This document shows positions 8,233 through 14,106 of a stretch of DNA of 14,106 nt, piece after piece. This stretch comes from Bacilli bacterium (lineage in GTDB: Bacteria > Bacillota_I > Bacilli_A > RFN20 > CAG-826). The position numbers and the translations under genes are program-made. Where the stretch lies: assembly GCA_016298185.1 (NCBI GenBank), contig JAEDDA010000026.1, positions 1 through 14,106 on the forward strand, in the 5' to 3' direction. A model generated the notes under the pieces. The model searched no databases. It was not told the origin of the DNA and saw only the letters and a program-made list of their open reading frames with translations. How positions within the stretch are numbered: the stretch's first letter is position 1; the number at the start of each line of letters is the position of its first letter.

Positions 8233-10356
8233 ATGGCTGATGAACAACAACCAATTAGAAGACGCTTTTCGTGGAGTTATTTATTTTCGTTTATACTTAT
8301 CGCCGGTATTATCGTTACCGTTATAGTTTTACTATTTAATAGAAGTGGCGCAAAAGAATTTAAACAAGCTGAATTCTTATCACAATTAGGTCAAAACAAT
8401 ATTACTGAGGTTAGGGAAACTCCTAAAGAAGGTACTCTTGTTAATTTAAACGGTACATATAAGTACACCACAAATAGTGGAAAAACTGCTTATAAGACAT
8501 TCACATTCAATATTTCTTATCACGAATTATATGAATCTGAAGAACCATGGACATATGTCGATGCTAGTAAAGCACAACGTTACTTAATTGATAATAGTGA
8601 AGTTGTTGATGCATCAAACTTAGATGCAACAAAATCCACTACATTATACTCATTTATGAGTAAAAAGGCTGCCTTAGCCGCAACAGAAGATAAACCTTCT
8701 TTCGTTTTACATAGTGCCAAAGACCCATATGTTGTCTCTTGGTGGGATCAATGGGGACCAACAATCATCATGCTTGGTGGTAGCTTATTGATTTGTGTTT
8801 TCTTATTCATGAGATTATCTAGCTCTGTTGCTGGAAGCAACAACAAAGCTTTAGAATTCAATAAATCACGTGCTAGAAGAATGACAAATTCAAAAGTTCA
8901 TTTTGATGATGTTGCTGGTGCGGAAGAAGAAAAAGTTGAAATGGCTGAGCTCGTTTCATACTTAAAAGAACCAAAGAAATTTGCAAAATTTGGTGCCAAA
9001 TTACCAAAAGGTGTCTTATTAGTGGGCCCTCCAGGATGTGGTAAAACTTTATTAGCAAAAGCTGTTGCTGGTGAAGCTGGCGTTCCATTCTATTACATTT
9101 CTGGTTCTGACTTCGTTGAAATGTTCGTCGGTGTCGGCGCTGGTCGTGTTAGAGATATGTTTAAGATTGCTAAAGAAAATGCACCATGCTTAGTATTCAT
9201 CGATGAAATCGATGCAGTCGGTCGTCAAAGAGGTGCTGGCTTAGGTGGTGGCAACGATGAACGTGAACAAACACTTAACCAATTACTTGTTGAAATGGAT
9301 GGCTTCGCTGATAACTCTGGTATTATCGTTATCGCTGCCACAAACCGCGATGACGTTCTTGACCCAGCCTTATTAAGAGCGGGTCGTTTCGATAGAAAGA
9401 TTACCGTTTCTATGCCAGATAAAGCTGGTCGTGAAGCAATTTTCAAAGTTCACGCACGTAATAAGAAAGTTGATCCAACAGTGGATTATGCTCAATTGGC
9501 AAAACGCACCGTCGGATTCTCTGGTGCTGATATTGAAAATATCATGAACGAAGCAGCGATTTTAGCCGTTCGTAGAAATAAAGACCTTATTGGCTTAGAT
9601 GAAATCGATGAAGCCATTGATCGTCGTGTAGCGGGCCCTGCTAAATCCTCTAGAGGATTAAATGCTCACGAAAGAGATGTTGTGGCACACCACGAAGCAG
9701 GCCATGCCATCATCGGTATTAAATGGCCACATAGTGATAAGGTTCAAAAGATTACAATTGTTCCTCGTGGTAATACAGGCGGACACGTCCGTATGACACC
9801 TGAGGATGATAGATTCATTCTTACAAAGAAGGAACTTGAAGCGCGTATTATTGGTTACTTAGGTGGCCGTTCCGCTGAAGAAGTTTTCTTTGATGATGTT
9901 TCAACAGGTGCTTCAAATGATATTGAAGTTGCAACACAAATCGCAAGAATGATGGTTTGCGAACTTGGTATGTCTCCATTAGGACCAATCCAATATGAAA
10001 GAAATACTGGAAGTGTCTTCTTAGGTAGAGACTACACAAATTCACAAAAGAACTTCTCTGTTGAAACCGCTACTAAGATTGATGCGGAAATTCGTAAGAT
10101 CATCGAAGATGCTCACGAACAAGCACTCAAGATTATTAGAGATAATAAAGATGATGTCGAGCTTATCGCTAAGACATTATTAGAGCATGAACAAATCACC
10201 GCTGAAGAGATTGATTATTTATTAGAACATCGTCACCTTAAACGTGATGAAGTCAAAACTGCTCCAGTGGAAGAAGTTGTTCAACCAGAACCTCAAGCTG
10301 AACAACCTGAGAGTGAACAAACTCCAGAAGTTCCAGAAGAGAGTAAAGGAGAATAA
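8233..10356 (+). CDS. ftsH: ATP-dependent zinc metalloprotease FtsH
   Basis: A membrane-anchored AAA+ protease of 707 residues that degrades misassembled membrane proteins and selected regulators as a hexamer. Visible parts: TM1 (about 15-35), an extracytoplasmic domain (about 36-174), TM2 (about 176-194), AAA module with Walker A GPPGCGKT (265-272), Walker B FIDEIDAVG (Asp324, Glu325), second region of homology LLRAGRFDR (arginine fingers 382 and 385), zinc protease motif HEAGH (487-491) with third ligand Asp563 in TGASNDI, and a Pro/Glu-rich acidic tail (about 677-707). All catalytic residues are intact. The extracytoplasmic part, near 140 residues, is much longer than the roughly 75 of E. 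coli or B. subtilis. The start has AAGGAGG 8 nt upstream, its own promoter, and a terminator right after the stop. Confidence 0.98.
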   Translation: MADEQQPIRRRFSWSYLFSFILIAGIIVTVIVLLFNRSGAKEFKQAEFLSQLGQNNITEVRETPKEGTLVNLNGTYKYTTNSGKTAYKTFTFNISYHELYESEEPWTYVDASKAQRYLIDNSEVVDASNLDATKSTTLYSFMSKKAALAATEDKPSFVLHSAKDPYVVSWWDQWGPTIIMLGGSLLICVFLFMRLSSSVAGSNNKALEFNKSRARRMTNSKVHFDDVAGAEEEKVEMAELVSYLKEPKKFAKFGAKLPKGVLLVGPPGCGKTLLAKAVAGEAGVPFYYISGSDFVEMFVGVGAGRVRDMFKIAKENAPCLVFIDEIDAVGRQRGAGLGGGNDEREQTLNQLLVEMDGFADNSGIIVIAATNRDDVLDPALLRAGRFDRKITVSMPDKAGREAIFKVHARNKKVDPTVDYAQLAKRTVGFSGADIENIMNEAAILAVRRNKDLIGLDEIDEAIDRRVAGPAKSSRGLNAHERDVVAHHEAGHAIIGIKWPHSDKVQKITIVPRGNTGGHVRMTPEDDRFILTKKELEARIIGYLGGRSAEEVFFDDVSTGASNDIEVATQIARMMVCELGMSPLGPIQYERNTGSVFLGRDYTNSQKNFSVETATKIDAEIRKIIEDAHEQALKIIRDNKDDVELIAKTLLEHEQITAEEIDYLLEHRHLKRDEVKTAPVEEVVQPEPQAEQPESEQTPEVPEESKGE

Positions 10357-10358
10357 TT

Positions 10359-10380
10359 GAGAGGTTCGCCTCTCTTTTTT
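10359..10380 (+). terminator. Rho-independent terminator of ftsH (UUCG loop)
   Basis: GAGAGG (10359-10364), loop TTCG and CCTCTC (10369-10374) are followed by six T (10375-10380). The hairpin begins 2 nt after the ftsH stop and the T-run ends 2 nt before the dusB ATG, so it must limit transcription into dusB unless it leaks. Confidence 0.88.
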
Positions 10381-10382
10381 CT

Positions 10383-11375
10383 ATGTGGAAATTTGGCAAG
10401 TTTGAAGTTGATAGTAAAGTAGTCCTTGCTCCAATGGCAGGAATTACTTTTAGAAGCTATAGAGAATTTATGGCTAATTTTGGTTTTGGCATATGTGTTA
10501 CAGAAATGGTTTCTGACATGGGATTATTCTATGGAAATGAAGAAACTAAAACCTATATTGATTTCAAACGAGGAAATTATTTAACTGGTGTGCAGTTATT
10601 CGGACATGACCCAATTTATATTAAAAAAGCCGCAGAAATCGCATTAAACGCTAATCCTGATATAGATTTCTTTGATGTTAATATGGGCTGCCCAGTTCCA
10701 AAAGTCGTGGATTCTGGATCAGGTTCAGCATTAATGAAAAATCCGAAATTATGCGGTGATATTATTCGTGCTTTAAAAGAAGTTACCGATAAACCAATTT
10801 CCGCAAAAATAAGACTTGGTTGGGATTCAAAATCAATAAATTATTTAGAAGTGATTCATGAGTTAGAAGATGCTGGAGTTGATATGATTGCCATTCACTC
10901 AAGAACCAAAAAAGAACTCTATTTAGGTGAACCACATCACGATATGCTCAAAGGTTTAAGAAGCCAAATGAAAGTTCCACTAGTTATATCTGGAAACATT
11001 TATACTCTTGATGATGCAATTAGTGCTTTAGAGATTACTGGTGCTGATGCTGTTATGGTGGCTAGAGGCGGAGTAGGAAATCCATTCTTGTTAACTCAAA
11101 TAAATGAGTATTTAAAATCTGGAAATAGATTGGAAAGTCCATCTTTAAAGGAACAACTAGAATGGTGTTATGAATTAGGCACTAAGGTTGTCGAAGAAAA
11201 AGGTGAGGATAGAGGAATGCGAATCTATAGGAGTATAGCTCCTAAGTTCCTCGTGGGAATAAAAAATTGTAAAGGATATAGATTGAGACTAAGTTCTGAA
11301 TTAGTGTCATTAGAATCGCTAAAACGAATTCTTCAAGATGTCGCAGAAGAGAACAATATTGAATTCTCAGTATGA
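10383..11375 (+). CDS. dusB: tRNA-dihydrouridine synthase (DusB-like)
   Basis: A 330-residue FMN enzyme that reduces uridines in the tRNA D-loop with NAD(P)H. Motifs: VLAPMAG (14-20, FMN phosphate region), TEMVSD (40-45), the catalytic cysteine in NMGCPVPKV (Cys103), AKIRLGW (141-147, Lys142), IHSRT (171-175) and SGNI...MVARGGVGNPF (203-235), the FMN-binding end of the TIM barrel, then the helical C-terminal domain. The ATG at 10383 fits the family N-terminus, but only CT lies between it and the T-run of the ftsH terminator, so no ribosome-binding site is possible in the normal window. Upstream the frame stays open to a TAA at 10344-10346, with only ATT or ATA as possible alternative starts. 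In many Firmicutes dusB lies between ftsH and lysS, as here. The stop is TGA. Confidence 0.95.
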   Translation: MWKFGKFEVDSKVVLAPMAGITFRSYREFMANFGFGICVTEMVSDMGLFYGNEETKTYIDFKRGNYLTGVQLFGHDPIYIKKAAEIALNANPDIDFFDVNMGCPVPKVVDSGSGSALMKNPKLCGDIIRALKEVTDKPISAKIRLGWDSKSINYLEVIHELEDAGVDMIAIHSRTKKELYLGEPHHDMLKGLRSQMKVPLVISGNIYTLDDAISALEITGADAVMVARGGVGNPFLLTQINEYLKSGNRLESPSLKEQLEWCYELGTKVVEEKGEDRGMRIYRSIAPKFLVGIKNCKGYRLRLSSELVSLESLKRILQDVAEENNIEFSV

Positions 11376-11377
11376 AA

Positions 11378-11399
11378 ATTCAAATGATTCAAATATAAT
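11378..11399 (+). promoter_or_regulatory. Possible lysS promoter with a short tandem repeat
   Basis: A TATAAT (11394-11399) lies 23 nt before the lysS ATG. Two directly repeated ATTCAAAT units (11378-11385 and 11387-11394, period 9) run into it. No good -35 box is found at 16-18 bp, so either the promoter is weak or lysS is also read from dusB. The leader is too short for a T-box. Confidence 0.45.
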
Positions 11400-11422
11400 A
11401 AGAAAGTTAGTGAGGTATTATT

Positions 11423-12910
11423 ATGGATAATAAAGTAGTATTAAATGACCAAGAACAAGCTAGACGTGATAAACTCGAAAAATATAGAGCATTAGGCGTT
11501 GATCCTTTTGGTAAAGCTTATAAAGTTTCCCATCATGTTTCTGAAATTAGAAAACTCTGTAATAAGAAATCTGATAAAGCATTAGAAAGAATGAATTTAA
11601 TCGTTTCTGTTGCGGGGCGTTTAATGAATATTAGAAGAATGGGTAAAGCGTCATTCGTTAATCTACAAGACAAAACAGGCCATATTCAAGCATACATTGG
11701 TATCGATGTTGTAGGTAAAAAAGCATATGATGTTTTCCGCCTTGCAGATATCGGTGATATTGTTGGTTTAAAAGGTCGTGTTATGATGACAAGAACTGGT
11801 GAATTAACCATTCGTGTTGAAAAATATACCCACCTCACAAAATGCTTGCACCCATTACCAGAAAAATTCCATGGCTTGGTGGACGTTGAAGAAAGAAGTA
11901 GAAGAAGATACCTCGATTTAATTATGAACGAGGAGGCTCGTAAAGTTGCTTTCGCTCGTCCAAAAATAATCAGAGGAATTCAAAAATTCTTAGACTCAAA
12001 TGATTTCGTTGAAGTCGAAACATCCATCTTAAATCCTATTTTAGGAGGTGCTTCTGCAAGACCATTCGTTACTCACCACAATACCTTAGATAAGAATTTT
12101 TATTTGAGAATTGCCACAGAATTGAACTTAAAACGCTTAATTGTTGGTGGTATGGAAAGAGTTTATGAAATTGGCAGATTATTCAGAAATGAAGGTATGG
12201 ACGCAAGTCATAACCCAGAATTCACATCAATTGAAATCTATCAAGCTTTCTCTGATTTAAAAGGAATCGGTGCGCTCACTGAAAAGATGATTAGAACAGT
12301 CGCTAAAGAAGTTACTGGTTCCGCTGTTGTTGAATATCAAGGAAAGACTTTAGATTTTAAATCTCCATTCAGATGGATCTCAATGAATGATTTGATCAAA
12401 GAGAAAACAGGAATTGATTTCTCCAAAATTACATCATTTGAAGAAGCAAAAGCTCTTGCGGATAAATATGAAATTCACCTTGATAAATTCAAGAATACTG
12501 TAGGTTATGTAATGAACGAATTTTTTGAAGAGTTATGCCAAGACGATTTAATTCAACCAACATTCGTTTATTCCTATCCAATTGAAGTCTCTCCATTAAC
12601 CAAGAAAGGTAAAGACCCACGCTTCACAGAAAGATTCGAATTATTTGTGAATGGACGCGAACTCGCAAATGCATATAGCGAGCTTAATGACCCAATCGAT
12701 CAAAGACAAAGATTTATTGATCAACATAAGGCTAAAGAGCTTGGTGATGATGAAGCTTCGGATATGGATGTCGACTTTGTTGAATCACTCGAGTACGGTA
12801 TGGCGCCTACAGGTGGTGTGGGCATGGGCATTGACCGTCTCACAATGTTATTAACCAATCAACCTCAAATTAGGGAAGTTATCTTATTCCCTACAATGAG
12901 AGATAAATAA
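11423..12910 (+). CDS. lysS: Lysyl-tRNA synthetase, class II
   Basis: A 495-residue class IIb enzyme that attaches lysine to tRNA-Lys. The N-terminal anticodon-binding OB fold (about 57-140) is followed by the catalytic core: motif 1 region (about 178-205), GGASARPF (208-215), ATELNLKRL...GGMERVYEIGRLFRNEGMDASHNPEFT with motif 2 Arg255 and Glu257, and motif 3 GGVGMGIDRL with Arg472 and the VILFPTMR end. In motif 1 the sequence reads DFVEVETSIL: Ser201 replaces the proline that defines class II motif 1 (ETPMM in E. coli), and Asp replaces the usual Gly before Phe. The rest is intact, so the enzyme is probably active. The start has GAGG (11412-11415) 7 nt upstream. A terminator follows 6 nt after the stop. 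Confidence 0.98.
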   Translation: MDNKVVLNDQEQARRDKLEKYRALGVDPFGKAYKVSHHVSEIRKLCNKKSDKALERMNLIVSVAGRLMNIRRMGKASFVNLQDKTGHIQAYIGIDVVGKKAYDVFRLADIGDIVGLKGRVMMTRTGELTIRVEKYTHLTKCLHPLPEKFHGLVDVEERSRRRYLDLIMNEEARKVAFARPKIIRGIQKFLDSNDFVEVETSILNPILGGASARPFVTHHNTLDKNFYLRIATELNLKRLIVGGMERVYEIGRLFRNEGMDASHNPEFTSIEIYQAFSDLKGIGALTEKMIRTVAKEVTGSAVVEYQGKTLDFKSPFRWISMNDLIKEKTGIDFSKITSFEEAKALADKYEIHLDKFKNTVGYVMNEFFEELCQDDLIQPTFVYSYPIEVSPLTKKGKDPRFTERFELFVNGRELANAYSELNDPIDQRQRFIDQHKAKELGDDEASDMDVDFVESLEYGMAPTGGVGMGIDRLTMLLTNQPQIREVILFPTMRDK

Positions 12911-12916
12911 AAATTT

Positions 12917-12941
12917 GGAACCATTAATGGTTCCTTTTTTT
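12917..12941 (+). terminator. Rho-independent terminator of lysS
   Basis: The palindrome GGAACCATTAATGGTTCC (12917-12934) forms a 7-bp stem with a TTAA loop and is followed by seven T (12935-12941). A short A-run before it gives only a weak signal in the other direction. It separates lysS from the ribosomal protein operon. Confidence 0.9.
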
Positions 12942-13010
12942 CTGTGCAAATATTTTCCGCTTTTATGACTATTTATTTTATGGAGGCGAAATTTTAGTTT
13001 TCTTACGCGC

Positions 13011-13039
13011 TTGCAACTTAAATATGTAATATGTATAAT
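13011..13039 (+). promoter_or_regulatory. Sigma-A-type promoter of rpsF-ssb-rpsR
   Basis: TTGCAA (13011-13016), a 17-bp spacer and a perfect TATAAT (13034-13039) make the best promoter of the window. Transcription would start near 13046, giving a leader of about 60 nt before rpsF. The upstream gap 12942-13010 holds nothing further I can identify. Confidence 0.8.
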
Positions 13040-13044
13040 ACTAT

Positions 13045-13089
13045 TGCTTTTTATAAGCATGACTCTCTGCTATGAAAATAGCCAGAAGA
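13045..13089 (+). promoter_or_regulatory. Structured 5' leader of the rpsF operon
   Basis: The leader can fold two hairpins: TGCTT/AAGCA (13045-13049 with 13055-13059) at the very 5' end, and GCTAT-GAAA-ATAGC (13069-13082), a perfect stem with a GNRA-type tetraloop. The second can be lengthened to about ten pairs (13064-13068 with 13084-13089) by bulging C13083 and A13087. It ends 5 nt before the GGGAGG ribosome site. S6:S18-binding autoregulatory leaders are known in front of rpsF in other bacteria, but their CCG box is not evident here, so a regulatory role is inference. Confidence 0.45.
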
Positions 13090-13107
13090 CCAAAGGGAGG
13101 TACGAAA

Positions 13108-13398
13108 ATGCGCAAATACGAAATTATGTACATTTTAAGAGCCAACTTAGACGAAGAAGCTCGCAAGGCCCAAATGGAAAAACTCGCCAATCTCTTAACA
13201 AAGAATGGCGCAAAGGTTGAAAAAACCGATGAAGCATTTGGCTTACGCGATCTCGCTTATCCAATTAACGATGAAGTTAAAGGATACTATGTCGTCCTCA
13301 AAGTCTTGGCCGAGCAAACTGCACTTTATGAATTCAATCGTAAAGTTCGTCACGATGCAAATGTCTTAAGATTCTTAATTCTCGCTGAACAAGAATAA
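13108..13398 (+). CDS. rpsF: 30S ribosomal protein bS6
   Basis: A 96-residue bS6, normal length, which binds 16S rRNA in the platform of the small subunit as a heterodimer with bS18. It shows the family start MRKYEIMYILRANLDEE and the central block GLRDLAYPINDEVKGYYVVLKV, followed by an LRFLIL strand. The start is ATG 13108, preceded by AAAGGGAGG (13092-13100) at 7 nt. An in-frame ATG at 13072 would add twelve basic residues foreign to the family and would place the ribosome site inside the gene, so it is rejected. It is first in the rpsF-ssb-rpsR operon; ssb starts 13 nt after its stop. Confidence 0.97.
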   Translation: MRKYEIMYILRANLDEEARKAQMEKLANLLTKNGAKVEKTDEAFGLRDLAYPINDEVKGYYVVLKVLAEQTALYEFNRKVRHDANVLRFLILAEQE

Positions 13399-13411
13399 GG
13401 AGGATAATCTT

Positions 13412-13846
13412 ATGATTAACAATGTAGTTTTAGTTGGTCGTTTAACACGCGACCCTGAACTCAGAACAACCAACTCAGGAACATCTGTTTGTTCATTCAC
13501 AGTTGCAGTCGACAATCGTCAAAAGAATCCTGATGGAACCAAAAGCGCAAGCTTTATTCCATGTACAGCATTCCAACAATCTGCAGACAATATGAGCAAG
13601 TTCCTTAAGAAAGGTTCATTGGTAGGTATCGTCGGACGTTTGAATCAACGCAGCTATCTTAACAAAGATAACGTTAAAGTGACAGTCATCGAAGTTTTAT
13701 GTGATTCAGTTCAATTCTTAGAACCAAAAGGTGAAGGTAGACAAGTCGCAAACGATAACAGCGGTTTCGAAAGTGATGTCCAAAACCAAGATGAAAGCAA
13801 AAATCTCGATGCATTAGATTTGCCTGACGATGATCTTCCATTCTAA
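13412..13846 (+). CDS. ssb: Single-stranded DNA-binding protein
   Basis: A 144-residue SSB that coats single-stranded DNA in replication, repair and recombination as a tetramer. Residues 1-105 form the OB fold with the signatures NNVVLVGRLTRDPELR at 3-18, FTVAVDNR at 29-36 and KKGSLVGIVGRL at 66-77. A short flexible linker follows, then the acidic tip DLPDDDLPF that recruits partner proteins. Length and tip agree with the Firmicutes SsbA type. AAGGAGG (13397-13403) overlaps the rpsF stop and lies 8 nt before the ATG. Its place between rpsF and rpsR is the common Firmicutes arrangement, tying SSB supply to ribosome synthesis. Confidence 0.98.
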   Translation: MINNVVLVGRLTRDPELRTTNSGTSVCSFTVAVDNRQKNPDGTKSASFIPCTAFQQSADNMSKFLKKGSLVGIVGRLNQRSYLNKDNVKVTVIEVLCDSVQFLEPKGEGRQVANDNSGFESDVQNQDESKNLDALDLPDDDLPF

Positions 13847-13865
13847 TTAGAAAGGAAAATTAAAA

Positions 13866-14093
13866 ATGGCATTTAGAAAAGTTAGACCACACAAAAAAGT
13901 GTGTGTGTTCTGTAAGAACAAATCTAAATTTATTGATTACAAAGATATCGAAACATTAAAGACCATGATTACTCCAAATGGAAAAATTTCTCCACGTAGA
14001 GGAACTGGTACATGTGCGAAACACCAAAGAGAATTAGCCGTCGCTATCAAAAGAGCGAGATTCATGGCTCTTCTCCCATATGTTGAAGACTAA
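13866..14093 (+). CDS. rpsR: 30S ribosomal protein bS18
   Basis: A 75-residue bS18, complete, partner of bS6 on the 30S platform. The conserved C-terminal part GTGTCAKHQRELAVAIKRARFMALLPYV is present. It is a cysteine-containing form: Cys13 and Cys16 (CVFC), Cys50 and His53 (CAKH) make a probable zinc site, as in the C+ class of ribosomal proteins. The ribosome site is AAAGGA (13851-13856), 9 nt before the ATG, weaker than those of rpsF and ssb. No terminator is seen in the last 13 nt, so the operon may continue past the window. Confidence 0.97.
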   Translation: MAFRKVRPHKKVCVFCKNKSKFIDYKDIETLKTMITPNGKISPRRGTGTCAKHQRELAVAIKRARFMALLPYVED

Positions 14094-14106
14094 TCAATTG
14101 ATTTAA

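Noticed and set aside
10357..10422. TTG-started 21-codon frame after AAAGGAG, overlapping the dusB start
   Set aside because: The AAAGGAG also encodes the last residues of FtsH, the peptide crosses the terminator in a different frame from dusB, and there is no support beyond spacing.
11376..11422. T-box or other riboswitch before lysS
   Set aside because: The gap is only 47 nt, with no room for a T-box or the complex fold it needs.
12980..12997. GGAGG at 12982-12986 and a five-codon ATG frame upstream of the rpsF promoter
   Set aside because: No start codon follows the GGAGG at useful spacing, and the frame ends after five codons; it lies upstream of the predicted transcription start.
13072..13107. 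ATG at 13072 as the rpsF start
   Set aside because: It lies within the leader hairpin and adds twelve residues not found in bS6, while ATG 13108 has AAAGGGAGG at ideal spacing.

Overview
The window is A+T-rich, tightly packed bacterial DNA of the low-GC Firmicutes (Bacilli/Mollicutes-related) type. The evidence is strong AAGGAGG ribosome-binding sites, short or overlapping gene junctions, and a compressed version of the oriC-side gene order of Bacillus: pth, mfd, rqcP, tilS, ftsH, dusB, lysS, then rpsF-ssb-rpsR. All tryptophans are TGG, and TGA is used only as a stop (mfd, dusB), so this is the standard bacterial code and not the Mycoplasma code. None of the sporulation or division genes that lie among these genes in Bacillus (fin, spoVT, yabP, yabQ, divIC, spoIIE) is present. 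This suggests a streamlined, probably non-sporulating and possibly gut-associated lineage (an uncultured RF39-, Izemoplasma- or Erysipelotrichia-like organism). The placement is inference; no rRNA is present to settle it.

Layout. 1-1517: the 3' part of a surface or secreted Big_2/clostripain-type (C11) protease on the + strand, closed by an intrinsic terminator. 1652-2620: a DUF368/PopT-type undecaprenyl-phosphate transporter on the - strand, whose own terminator overlaps its last codons. 2621-2698: a divergent promoter region with a repeated ATACGT motif that embraces both start codons. 2699-8184: a pth-mfd-rqcP-tilS operon with 10-nt, -4-nt and -1-nt junctions. 8233-10356: ftsH with its own sigma-A-type promoter and a UUCG-loop terminator. 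10383-11375: dusB, starting 2 nt after that terminator and without a visible Shine-Dalgarno. 11423-12910: lysS with a terminator. 13011-14093: a promoter and hairpin leader, then the rpsF-ssb-rpsR operon.

The genes work mostly around translation and its quality control. Pth recycles peptidyl-tRNA, RqcP acts in stalled-ribosome rescue, TilS and DusB modify tRNA, LysS charges tRNA-Lys, and bS6 and bS18 are neighbours in the 30S platform. Mfd and SSB serve DNA repair and replication, FtsH controls membrane protein quality, and the DUF368 protein recycles the lipid carrier for envelope glycans.

I found no mobile element, CRISPR array, tRNA, rRNA or obviously new multi-gene system. The items most worth a second look are small: the triple ATACGT arrangement at the popT/pth divergence, the dusB start crowded by a terminator, a LysRS whose class II motif 1 lacks its signature proline, an enlarged FtsH extracellular domain, and the hairpin leader of rpsF.
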